A stretch of 64,000 nucleotides of DNA from Streptomyces broussonetiae (GTDB taxonomy: Bacteria > Actinomycetota > Actinomycetes > Streptomycetales > Streptomycetaceae). The translations under genes and the position numbers were made by a program. Under the pieces are notes generated by a model. That model saw nothing but the letters and a program-made list of their open reading frames with translations. It made no database searches and was not told the DNA's origin. Where the stretch lies: the NCBI RefSeq assembly GCF_009796285.1, contig NZ_CP047020.1, forward strand, positions 9,176,001-9,240,000. Reading direction: 5' to 3'. Of the stretch, positions 25,810 to 33,765 are shown one piece after another. Each line of letters begins with the position of its first letter. The stretch's first letter is position 1.

Positions 25810-28314
25810 TCAGCGCAGGTCGATGACCGTGCGGAGCTTGCCGCTGGTCGGCGTGCGCTCGAAGGCCTCCCTCCCTACGCTCTGCACGGCGAGGTCCAGC
25901 AGGCCCTCCGCCACAGCTGAGGCCACCTCCTGGACCTCGGCGGTGAGCGCGGTGCGTGTGGCCTCGGGGTCGGGGGCGTACTGGTCGTCGAGCCGGACCG
26001 TCAGCACCTCCCGGTCGGTGCCGGATGCCACCGACAGCTGCACCTCGCCGTGATACGCGAGCCGCTCCTCCAACACCCGTACGATGCGCCGGTAGTTGAC
26101 GAAGTAGGTGGCCACGCGCACCACGTCCCCGTAGCGCCCGAGCAGTTCCAGACGAGGCACGGTGCTGCCGCACGCACAGGTGCCCTGCACCGCACGTCCC
26201 AGGTCACCGATCTCGTAGCGCTCCAGGCGCTGGCCGGACCGGGCGCGGGAGGTGAACACCAGCCGTCCCGGTTCGCCCGGGTCCACCGGCCGGTCCTCCC
26301 GCGGATCCAGGATCTCCAGCGTGTGCAGGTCGGTCAGCACATGGTGGACCGTGCCCCCGGAAGACGCGCACTGGTAGCCCAGCGGACCGAGATCGGTGCT
26401 GCCATAGGCCGCGGAACGGATCACCGTCACCCCGAATTCCTCGGTGAGCACCCTGCGCTGTTCGGCGGTGAAGTGCTCGCCGCCGTAGAAGATCTTGCGG
26501 ATGCCGCCGTAGGCGCGCAGCCGGTCGGCCTCGGCGTGGAGCAGCTGCCACAGATAGGACGGCATACCGAAGAGGGTGTCGGCCCGGTGGGCGACCAGTG
26601 CCTCGGCGACCATGGCGTGGTCGGGGCCCGCGGCCACCGGGAACTGGGTGGCGTTCAGCCGTTCCAGGATGGAGAAGAAGCTGATGAAGCTTCCGTACAT
26701 GCCGCCGCTGTAGAAGAGGTTGGCCGCCCGGTCCCGAGCCGGGTCGAAGCCGGCCGCGAGCAGCCCGTCCGCTGCGGCGCGCATCTGGTTGTCGTAGTCG
26801 TCGCAGGTGAACACCGACAGCGCGGGAGTGCCCGTGGAGCCCCCGCTGCGGAAGTACAGGTGCGCGTGGCGCGGCTCCAGGGCGGCGAGCGCACGCTGCA
26901 CGCCCTCCTTGCCCAGGAGCGGCGCGTCCGGCGCGGGCGGCAGCGGCGGCGGCGCCACCAGGTCGTCCAGACACGGCACCGTACGGAAGTCCGTGTCCGT
27001 GGCGCGCACGCTGACCCTGCGGCTGTAGCGCTGCAACGCGTAGACGCCGTCGTGCGGTTCGCCCTCGTAGCTCTCCAGCATGGAGCCGACCGGGGTGACG
27101 CGGGTGACGCCCGCGGCGAACATCGCGCGGGAGAGTTCGGCCACGTCCGCGCGGTCGCCGCCGATCGCCGCGGTCTGCAGGTAGCGGCGCATGGGCCGCA
27201 GGGTCGCGGCGATCGCGTGCCGGGGGAGCGGCTTGACCCGGATGCTGCGGTGCAGCGGCGAGGCCTCGAGCGCGGGGCGTGCATCGGCCAGGACCCGCCA
27301 GGAGCCTTCCTCGGCCGCGAACACACGGGTGAGGCCCAGGTGTTGCTCGAGCCGGGCGAGCTGCTGCACCGTGGTGATCTCCGCCTGCTCCGCAGGACCC
27401 GGTGCAGGCGCGGGGTGGGTGTCGGACACCTTTGCCAGGCGTTCGGCGAACCGGCCGGCGAACGCGAAGAGTTCCTCGGTGTCCTCGGTGTCGAAATACA
27501 CCACCTGCGGGCTGGAACAGGCCTGCTGCTCGAACCGGCAGACGTCTTCGGCGAGCGCGTCGAGCACGCCGTCCTCTGCCCCGGCCTGCCGGGTCAGGTA
27601 GGCGAAGGAGATCCGGTGGCCCCACTCGACCACCCGGCAGCCGGGCCGGGCCAGTTCGCCCGCCGCGCGCACCGCGTCCTCACCGCCCCACACCGCGATC
27701 GCGTCGGCCGGCCCGCAGAGCGCCTCAAGCCATTCGCGGCGCGCAGAGGGGAAACGCAGGGCCACCACGCGCTCGGCCATCAGCCCGGACGGGTCGGCCG
27801 CACCGAGCGCGGCGAGCACATCGAGGGCGACGGCCGAATCGGAGCTGCTGGTCTTGAGCACGTTGAGGTTGCCGGCCAGCAGCCCCTCCACGACGCTCAG
27901 CGGTGCCACGGCCGCGGCATTGCCCGGCGCGATGTGCACCAGCAGACCGACGGGCGCCCAGGCCTCGTACACCGTCTCGCGGGCGTCCGGCCGGGTGAGC
28001 CGTTCCGGGCGCAGTCCGCCCAGCTCCCGCCGCAGCTTGCGCTCCAGCGCCTCCCGGGTGAGCGCCGTCGCCAGCTCGGCCAGCACGGTCGGGGCCTCGT
28101 CGGCGGGCAGCTGCCCGGCCAGCCGCCCGTACAGGTCGGAGCCGGGATCGGCCAGGTCACGGCTGACCACGGCACAGGCGCCGAGCACCACCTCGGTGGG
28201 CAGGGGACGGGTCAGGACCTGTCCGGCCAGCTCGGGCAGGGCGGTGAGCCGCCGACCGGCCTCGGCGTCGTCGACAAACTCGCCCTGCCAGAGGTGGAGT
28301 ACGGAGGTGATCAC
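25810..28314 (-). CDS. LuxC-type acyl reductase fused to an adenylate-forming (PaaK/CapK-like) domain
   Basis: 834 residues. Residues about 1-400 form a LuxC acyl reductase: VGLLVHIAPGNAAAVAPLS, LNVLKTSSSDS for nucleotide binding, and the catalytic Cys near residue 265 in EQQACSSPQVVY. From about residue 440 to the end is an ANL-type ligase with P-loop RSGGSTGTP (about 488-496), MYGSFISFFS, GMPSYLWQ, AYGSTDLG and a C-terminal hinge near ELLGRYGDVV. LuxC reduces an activated acyl group to the aldehyde with NADPH. Having its own ligase in the same chain is unusual. GTG 28314 overlaps the luxE-like stop (GTGA). It is the last gene of the five-gene operon. Confidence 0.88.
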   Translation of the reverse strand: MITSVLHLWQGEFVDDAEAGRRLTALPELAGQVLTRPLPTEVVLGACAVVSRDLADPGSDLYGRLAGQLPADEAPTVLAELATALTREALERKLRRELGGLRPERLTRPDARETVYEAWAPVGLLVHIAPGNAAAVAPLSVVEGLLAGNLNVLKTSSSDSAVALDVLAALGAADPSGLMAERVVALRFPSARREWLEALCGPADAIAVWGGEDAVRAAGELARPGCRVVEWGHRISFAYLTRQAGAEDGVLDALAEDVCRFEQQACSSPQVVYFDTEDTEELFAFAGRFAERLAKVSDTHPAPAPGPAEQAEITTVQQLARLEQHLGLTRVFAAEEGSWRVLADARPALEASPLHRSIRVKPLPRHAIAATLRPMRRYLQTAAIGGDRADVAELSRAMFAAGVTRVTPVGSMLESYEGEPHDGVYALQRYSRRVSVRATDTDFRTVPCLDDLVAPPPLPPAPDAPLLGKEGVQRALAALEPRHAHLYFRSGGSTGTPALSVFTCDDYDNQMRAAADGLLAAGFDPARDRAANLFYSGGMYGSFISFFSILERLNATQFPVAAGPDHAMVAEALVAHRADTLFGMPSYLWQLLHAEADRLRAYGGIRKIFYGGEHFTAEQRRVLTEEFGVTVIRSAAYGSTDLGPLGYQCASSGGTVHHVLTDLHTLEILDPREDRPVDPGEPGRLVFTSRARSGQRLERYEIGDLGRAVQGTCACGSTVPRLELLGRYGDVVRVATYFVNYRRIVRVLEERLAYHGEVQLSVASGTDREVLTVRLDDQYAPDPEATRTALTAEVQEVASAVAEGLLDLAVQSVGREAFERTPTSGKLRTVIDLR

Positions 28315-29477
28315 GACATTCCCTTCATCAGTTCGGCGGCGGCGACCGCGCAGCTGCGGTTGCGGCTCACCCCGGCACGGCCGTGCACGGTGAACCAGTC
28401 GGTGGACAGCGGGCAGGGACACTCCTCGCCGGGGTGCAGCGACGCGAGGTCGCCCATCACCACGCTCTGCGCGGGCACCGAGGTGATGTAGGGGCTGACC
28501 AGGTGCAGGAAGCCACGCTCGCCGTACGGCAGGGGGCGCAGCGTCCCGGTGTCCCGGACGGCCGCCCGCGACCACACCGGCACATGCAGCCGGTGCTGGG
28601 CGCACTCGACGTACGGCACACAGTGCTCGACGGAGCCGAAGGTGTCGCGGACCCGGTCGCCCGGGATTCCGAGGCGGTCGGTGACCTCGGCGTAGAAGGC
28701 GTCCTTGCCGATCTGCCGGTCGGCGTGGCCCTTCCAGCCGCCGCCGAGCACCACCAGCGATCCCTCGGGCAGCCGCAGCGGCGCCAGCCCCATCGCCCGC
28801 ATCCGCTCCAGGGTGAAGTACAGGAACGCGGGGAAGCCCAGGATACGGACCGGCACGTCGTCCTCGGCGTAGCGCTGGAGCGCCGCGATGCAGCCGTGCA
28901 CGTCGAACTCGTGGCCGGTGCCGGTGTGCCGCAGGGCGTGCGTGGTGTGCCGGGCCGGGGCGAAGTCGCACAGATAGTTGTCGGTGAACGATGTGCCCAG
29001 CTGGAGAGCCGGAGCGGGTTCGTAGCTGTACAGCAGGTAGTTCACCGGCTGTTCGGGGGTGATCCAGCCGTAGTGGTCGAAGATCCGGGCCACCATGCGC
29101 TGCGCCGAGCGGATGGTCCACTCGTCGAAGAACATCTGCGACTTCTGACCGGTGGTGCCCGATGAGGTCAGGTGGAGGAAGACCTCGTCGCGCGGGATCG
29201 AGAGCAACTCGTGCCGTTTGAAGAAGGCGGCGGGTACCAGCGGGGTGCGCACGCCGTCGCCGACCGTGGGAGCGGGGGCCTCGGCCGGGTCCTCGAGCAG
29301 GGCGGCGAAGAAGGGGGAACGGCCGGCGTGCCAGGCGTTCGCCTCCGCCATGGCCGAGGCGAACAGCGCGTCGGTGCCGGGGCCGTCGGCGTACGGCTCC
29401 GCCAGGTCGCACAGGCGCTGTACGTGGCCGAGTGCCGCCGGGTCGGGGACCTCGACGGGAGCGAGATGGGGTTTCAT
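28311..29477 (-). CDS. LuxE-type acyl-protein synthetase
   Basis: 388 residues, normal for LuxE. The adenylation P-loop SSGTTGQKSQMFFD lies at about residues 103-116, followed by LGFPAFLYFTLERM, VLGGGWKGH and DTFGSVEH. The C-terminus carries NRSCAVAAAELM with Cys 376, the position where LuxE proteins are transiently acylated before handing the acyl group to LuxC. Its presence supports real fatty-acid-reductase-like chemistry. ATG 29477 lies in an ATGA overlap with the upstream GNAT gene and the stop overlaps the luxC-like start. No luciferase genes (luxAB) are present. Confidence 0.88.
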   Translation of the reverse strand: MKPHLAPVEVPDPAALGHVQRLCDLAEPYADGPGTDALFASAMAEANAWHAGRSPFFAALLEDPAEAPAPTVGDGVRTPLVPAAFFKRHELLSIPRDEVFLHLTSSGTTGQKSQMFFDEWTIRSAQRMVARIFDHYGWITPEQPVNYLLYSYEPAPALQLGTSFTDNYLCDFAPARHTTHALRHTGTGHEFDVHGCIAALQRYAEDDVPVRILGFPAFLYFTLERMRAMGLAPLRLPEGSLVVLGGGWKGHADRQIGKDAFYAEVTDRLGIPGDRVRDTFGSVEHCVPYVECAQHRLHVPVWSRAAVRDTGTLRPLPYGERGFLHLVSPYITSVPAQSVVMGDLASLHPGEECPCPLSTDWFTVHGRAGVSRNRSCAVAAAELMKGMS

Positions 29478-30649
29478 CGGGAGACCTCGTGAAGGGGCAG
29501 GTAGGTGGTGGTCCAGGCACTCAGGTAGGCACCGAGGTACGGCTGGAGCAGCGGGCTGACGGCGGTGGTGCGGAAGTCGATCTGCCGGCTGGTGCGCGAG
29601 AGCACGACGTAGTCGTGGAGCCGGTCGTCGATGCGGCGCATCGCGGGGTAGACCGCGCTCGGTACGAACCCCGAGGCGAGGAAGACCTCCAGCGCCTCGG
29701 TGTCGGCCAGCGGCAGCAGCGTCTCGACGTAGTCGGCACCGGCCCGCGTGACCGTCGCGATCACCGCCTCCAGGGTTCCCGCCACCACGGACGGGCGCGG
29801 ATGCACCGCGACCAGTGCGCAACTGCCCGCCAGGGGATCGAGGTCGGCGTACGCCTCGAAGCGGCCGTCGGCGGCCACCAGGACCGCGTTGGGCGTGTGC
29901 AGCGGGAAGAAGCGGTCGTCGGCCGCGGGGAACAGCTCCAGGAAACGGCGCCGTACGAAGGCCGGGGCCGCGATCAGCTCGATCGGTTCGGCGTCGGCGA
30001 CAGGCGGGGCCGCGAGCGGCTCGCTCGGTTCGGCGCCGACGGCCGTCGTACCGCTCCAGGGCGCGGGGCGGGTCCGGGGGTGGTCGATGCCGACGCCGCG
30101 GCAGGCGGCGGAGAGCAGCGCCGACAGCCGCTCGGGCACGTTCAGCACGGGTTCGCGGCGCTCGAGCACACCGTCGGCGTAGCGGGCGAACAGTGCGAGC
30201 GTCTCGCAGCCCTCGACCTCGACGGCGTTAGGCAGCAGGCCGAGCGGCCGAAATCCGTTGCGTACGACGACCTGCTGCGGCCCTTCGGTGACCAGGCGGA
30301 CGGTGGCGTACACGGAGTCCAGCAGACCGGTGGCGAAGGCTTCGTCGCAGACCGCCCCGGTCAGCCGGGAGGCCAGGCCCCCGCCGCGATGGCCGGGGTG
30401 CACGGCGAGGCCGACCAGTTTGCCGATGCGGCTGCCCGGCTCGGTCAGGACGACCGCGGAACCGACCAGCGCACCGCCGACGGGGGCGCGGGCGGTGAGC
30501 CAGTGCGCGGTGCCGTCGGTGATCAGCCGGCGCATGACCACCGGGTCGCTGCCGAGCGGCACCGGGTAGCCGTGCCCGTACACCTCGAAGTACAACTGCC
30601 GCAGCTCTGCGATGTCCTGGACGGACGCGGAGGAGAGGACCGCGGTCAC
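29474..30649 (-). CDS. GNAT N-acetyltransferase with a second, divergent half
   Basis: 391 residues. Residues about 1-180 form a GNAT domain with VGLAVHPGHRGGGLASRL as the acetyl-CoA pyrophosphate-binding motif. The second half (from about residue 230) has a weaker GNAT-like pattern (VAVHPRPSVVAGTLEAVI, EALEVFLASGFVPSAVYP), so it may be a tandem GNAT with one inactive domain. GTG 30649 is in a GTGA overlap with the exporter gene. In this operon it may acylate the acid, amine or final product; this is inferred. Confidence 0.8.
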   Translation of the reverse strand: MTAVLSSASVQDIAELRQLYFEVYGHGYPVPLGSDPVVMRRLITDGTAHWLTARAPVGGALVGSAVVLTEPGSRIGKLVGLAVHPGHRGGGLASRLTGAVCDEAFATGLLDSVYATVRLVTEGPQQVVVRNGFRPLGLLPNAVEVEGCETLALFARYADGVLERREPVLNVPERLSALLSAACRGVGIDHPRTRPAPWSGTTAVGAEPSEPLAAPPVADAEPIELIAAPAFVRRRFLELFPAADDRFFPLHTPNAVLVAADGRFEAYADLDPLAGSCALVAVHPRPSVVAGTLEAVIATVTRAGADYVETLLPLADTEALEVFLASGFVPSAVYPAMRRIDDRLHDYVVLSRTSRQIDFRTTAVSPLLQPYLGAYLSAWTTTYLPLHEVSR

Positions 30650-31917
30650 GAGGCCTCTCCCGCCGGTACCGGCGCCGGTGCGTCCGCCCCGGGCTGTTCG
30701 GCGGTGCTTGCCCGCGAGCCGAGCCACCACAGCGCCAGCGCGACCGGAACGAGTCCGGCGCCCTGCGTCAGGCACAGCGTTCCGGCCGTCAGGTGGTCGC
30801 CCAGTGCGCCGAACACGAGTGAGGACACCGGGAACGTGGCGCCCAGCACGGCCTGCATGACCGCGAAGAAGGCCGGTTTGTCGGCAGCGGGCACCAACCG
30901 CTGGAACAGCGCCACGAACCGTACGCCGATCACGCCGACGCACCACCCGGCCACCGCCATCGAAGCGAGGGCGACCGCATGTCCGGGGAACAGGCCCGGC
31001 AGACCGAGGGCCGCGGCCATCACGGTCAGACACGCGCTGCCGACCGTGACAGGGCGGCCGGGCAGGCGCCCGCCCGTGAACGAACCCAGCAGGGCGCCCG
31101 CACCGAGCGCCGTCTCCAGTGAGGCGACGGTCGAGCCGGTCGCGTGCAGTACCTGACGGGTGTACAGCGGCATCACGACGTACACGGCGGTGGTGAAGAC
31201 GTTGGCGGCGGCGAAGCAGACCAGTACCCGGCGGATGAACGGCAGACCGGCCAGTACCCGGCGCAGCGTGCGCCGCTCGGGCGCCGGGCCGTCCCCGGGC
31301 CCCTGGTGCGGAAAACGTGTGGACCCGATCAGCAGGGCCGCGAGCAGATAGGCGGCGCCGCAGGTGGCGGCGACGCCCGCCAGGGCGCCCGCGTCGACCA
31401 CGAGGGGGCCGAGCAGTCCGCCGCACAGCCCGGCGACGGACTGGGTGGACAGTTCGAAGCCGGTGGCCGCCTCGATGTCGGCGTCCTCCACGAGTTCCGG
31501 CACCGACGTGGTCAGGCAGGGATCGAAGACCGCCTGACAGCCGGCCAGCACCAGCCCCACCGCGTAGGCAACGGCCATGGGCAGCGCCTCGGCGCGGGCC
31601 AGGACGGCCGCTGTCACGGCCACCACGCCCGCCACCGTCGCCGCGCTCGCCAGCACCGTGCGGTGGGCGTACCGAACGACGATGCGGGCGATCACCGGGG
31701 CGAGCGCCACCGCGGGCAGGGTGCTCACCATGAGGAACAGCCCCGAGTCGAGTCCGCGGTGCGCACCGCCCGCGAACCCGACGAGCCACCAGACCGCGCC
31801 GACCTGGAACATGCGGCTCGCCGCCTGGGTGAGGAGCTGACCCGCCCAGACCCTGCCGAAGGACGGATTGCGCACGACGAGCGGCAGCCGCCGGGCGGGC
31901 GCAGCCGCCGCGCTCAC
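30646..31917 (-). CDS. MFS transporter, likely exporter of the lux-like operon product
   Basis: 423 residues with about 12 hydrophobic segments. VVRNPSFGRVWAGQLLTQAASRMFQVG is the start typical of the MFS_3/EntS-like exporters, and the second half repeats the pattern (FAAANVFTTAVYVVMPLY). GTG 31917 overlaps the upstream ligase stop and the end overlaps the GNAT start, each by four bases. EntS-like proteins usually export small natural products, which fits a biosynthetic operon. Confidence 0.83.
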   Translation of the reverse strand: MSAAAAPARRLPLVVRNPSFGRVWAGQLLTQAASRMFQVGAVWWLVGFAGGAHRGLDSGLFLMVSTLPAVALAPVIARIVVRYAHRTVLASAATVAGVVAVTAAVLARAEALPMAVAYAVGLVLAGCQAVFDPCLTTSVPELVEDADIEAATGFELSTQSVAGLCGGLLGPLVVDAGALAGVAATCGAAYLLAALLIGSTRFPHQGPGDGPAPERRTLRRVLAGLPFIRRVLVCFAAANVFTTAVYVVMPLYTRQVLHATGSTVASLETALGAGALLGSFTGGRLPGRPVTVGSACLTVMAAALGLPGLFPGHAVALASMAVAGWCVGVIGVRFVALFQRLVPAADKPAFFAVMQAVLGATFPVSSLVFGALGDHLTAGTLCLTQGAGLVPVALALWWLGSRASTAEQPGADAPAPVPAGEAS

Positions 31918-33176
31918 GAGTGCGGCCTTTCGTCGACGACCCGGATGAGCTTGCCCGAGCGGGAGTTGACCGCGAGATCCTGGTGCCGCACCCAGTCGAC
32001 ATCGACGGGGTTCACGTGCCCGGAGGCGGTCGCGCTCGCGTAGAAGGGCCGCTCGGCGAGGAGCGCCGCCACGACGGCCTTCCCCAGCGCGGCGGACGCG
32101 TTGTCGGGGTCGGCGACCGCGAGTCGCAGCACCAGGCCGTCGCGGCCGTCCCTGCGCCGCACCACGAGCTGCAGGCCGGTCACTTCGCCACGGGTGTCGG
32201 CGGCCGTGACGACGGCGTGGACGTCCTCGGTGTGGAGCGAGACGGGGCCGACCCGCACGCCTTCCTCGGCACGCCCGAGGATGCGGAACACACCTGAGTC
32301 CCGGTCCACCCACTCGGCCCGGTCGCCCGCCGGATAGCGGAGCACGGGCATGAGTCGTCTGCGCAGATCGGTGACGACCAGCCGCCCCGGAAGGCCATTG
32401 CCGGCAACGGGTTCGTCCGTGTCGTCGCACAGGATCTCGACCACCGTGTGCGGTGTGAACGTGCGGTGCACACGCGGATCCCCGCCGGGCACGGCCTCGC
32501 CGAGCAGCCCCGCGTCGACGCTCGCGTATCCCAGGGAGCGTGGCTCTGCGTTCGGGAACGCCTCGCGGAGCAGCGGGAGTTGGTCTCCGAAGAGGCATTC
32601 CCCGCCGAAGAGGAGCAGTTCCGCCTCCGGCAGGGTCCGGCCTGCGGCGGCCAGGCGTTCGGCGAGCGAGCACAGTGTGGTCGGTGTGCCGGCGACGACC
32701 TGGACCCGGAACTCCTCCAAGGTCGCCGCGGTGGACTCCCAGGGCGTCGCGCCGCCGATGGGCAGGCGGACGTTGGCGACGGGGGAGCGGTGCAGGGAGT
32801 CGAGGACGAAGCTGAAACTCGCGTACAGGTCGCCCGCGTAGAAGAGGTCCGCCACCCGGTGGCCGGGCTGCAGCCCGGCGCGGACGAGCCCGGCCCCGAA
32901 CGCGGCGGTGAATTCACGCCATTCGGTGCGGGTGTAGTAGGAGAACTTGGGCGAGCCGGTGGTTCCGCCGCTGCGGAATACGACCGCTTCGGTCAGGGGG
33001 GCGGTCAACAGCCGGTTGTCGCGGGGCGCGTTGGACCGCCAGAAATCGGCCTGGGGTACCACCGGGAGATCGGTGAGACGAGTCGCGTGGTCGTCAAGGT
33101 GAGCGTAGAGCTCGCGGTAGAAAGGTGAGTGCTGCCGAACGAAACGTATGAGTTCCGCGATGGGTTGAACGGGCAT
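31914..33176 (-). CDS. Adenylate-forming ligase, PaaK/CapK (phenylacetate-CoA ligase-like)
   Basis: 420 residues. The P-loop RSGGTTGSPKFSYY lies near residues 67-80, then FYAGDLYASFSFVLDSL, VAGTPTTLC, LLLFGGECLF and SLGYASVDAGLLG. The C-terminal domain has VVTDLRRRLMPVLRYP and GRAEEGVRVG. It lacks a fused carrier domain. It would activate a carboxylic acid as an adenylate or thioester. ATG 33176 has AGGA upstream; an in-frame GTG at 33209 has none. It is the first gene of the five-gene operon, overlapping the exporter by four bases. A known parallel is the EhpF/EhpG ligase-reductase pair of griseoluteic acid biosynthesis. Confidence 0.85.
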   Translation of the reverse strand: MPVQPIAELIRFVRQHSPFYRELYAHLDDHATRLTDLPVVPQADFWRSNAPRDNRLLTAPLTEAVVFRSGGTTGSPKFSYYTRTEWREFTAAFGAGLVRAGLQPGHRVADLFYAGDLYASFSFVLDSLHRSPVANVRLPIGGATPWESTAATLEEFRVQVVAGTPTTLCSLAERLAAAGRTLPEAELLLFGGECLFGDQLPLLREAFPNAEPRSLGYASVDAGLLGEAVPGGDPRVHRTFTPHTVVEILCDDTDEPVAGNGLPGRLVVTDLRRRLMPVLRYPAGDRAEWVDRDSGVFRILGRAEEGVRVGPVSLHTEDVHAVVTAADTRGEVTGLQLVVRRRDGRDGLVLRLAVADPDNASAALGKAVVAALLAERPFYASATASGHVNPVDVDWVRHQDLAVNSRSGKLIRVVDERPHS

Positions 33177-33765
33177 CAATTCCTGCTCGAAGGCGTGGAC
33201 CGCCGGCACGGGAAAGCCGGCGAGGTGCGACGGAATGAGCCCACTGGCGTGGGCTTCTGCGCTGAAGGTGTGAGTGGACGGACGCTCGTGACGAGCTGGC
33301 GTCCGGAGACGAGTTTATCTCACCATTCGGAATGGGCTTGCGCCAACTGGCCGCCCGTGCAAGGGGTTTTGCTGCCATGCGGACGGGCCATGGAGAACCC
33401 CGGTTCCCGGGAGATCGGAGATGGTGGTCACATCCAACGTGTCACCTATAACCACTCTTTGAGGGTTACTCAAGGAAACCTTATGGAAAGCCGGTTCCGG
33501 ACAATTCTTTTCATGGCTTGAAAGCGACTCCACCCGCTCCGAAGATCTGATCCGAAGAAGGGGAAGAACCAGGGACCGGCGTGTACGGCGAGCGGGGTGC
33601 GCCCCGGCGCTCGGCTGCCGAGCACGGCGACGTCGTACGTCACCGGGGTGGTGGTCCCCGGGGCCGACCAGGATTCCCCGTCGAAGAAGTGTTATCCGGG
33701 GCGCGTCGAGGGGTCTCCCAGGTATCGGACACAATCGTGCGGTCTCGAGGACAGGAAGCATGGGT
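33177..33765. promoter_or_regulatory. Divergent promoter region between the lux-like operon and the sigma/CAP gene
   Basis: 589 bases without a convincing gene. The segment 33300-33530 is AT-rich relative to its surroundings. It contains TTGAG-GGTTA-CTCAA (33459-33473), immediately followed by AAGG-AAA-CCTT (33472-33482), which are candidate regulator sites or a hairpin for the minus-strand leader. The unusually long leader upstream of 33176 suggests control of the operon. No promoter hexamers could be assigned with confidence. Confidence 0.45.

Noticed and set aside
26050..28491. 813-codon plus-strand frame opposite the LuxC-ligase fusion
   Set aside because: A product of high-GC antisense openness; the minus strand has all catalytic motifs.
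29474..30649. Reading the GNAT as part of an 842-codon fusion with the exporter region
   Set aside because: The extra upstream codons are the wrong-frame shadow of the MFS gene; a GTGA overlap gives a clear separate start at 30649.
25810..33176. Complete bacterial bioluminescence (lux) operon
   Set aside because: No luxA, luxB or luxD-like gene is present; only reductase and synthetase homologues occur.
33421..33470. Further copies of the CGNR-linked repeat near GTCACC and GGTTAC at about 33441-33469
   Set aside because: The half-sites are 17 bases apart instead of nine, so they do not fit the motif.
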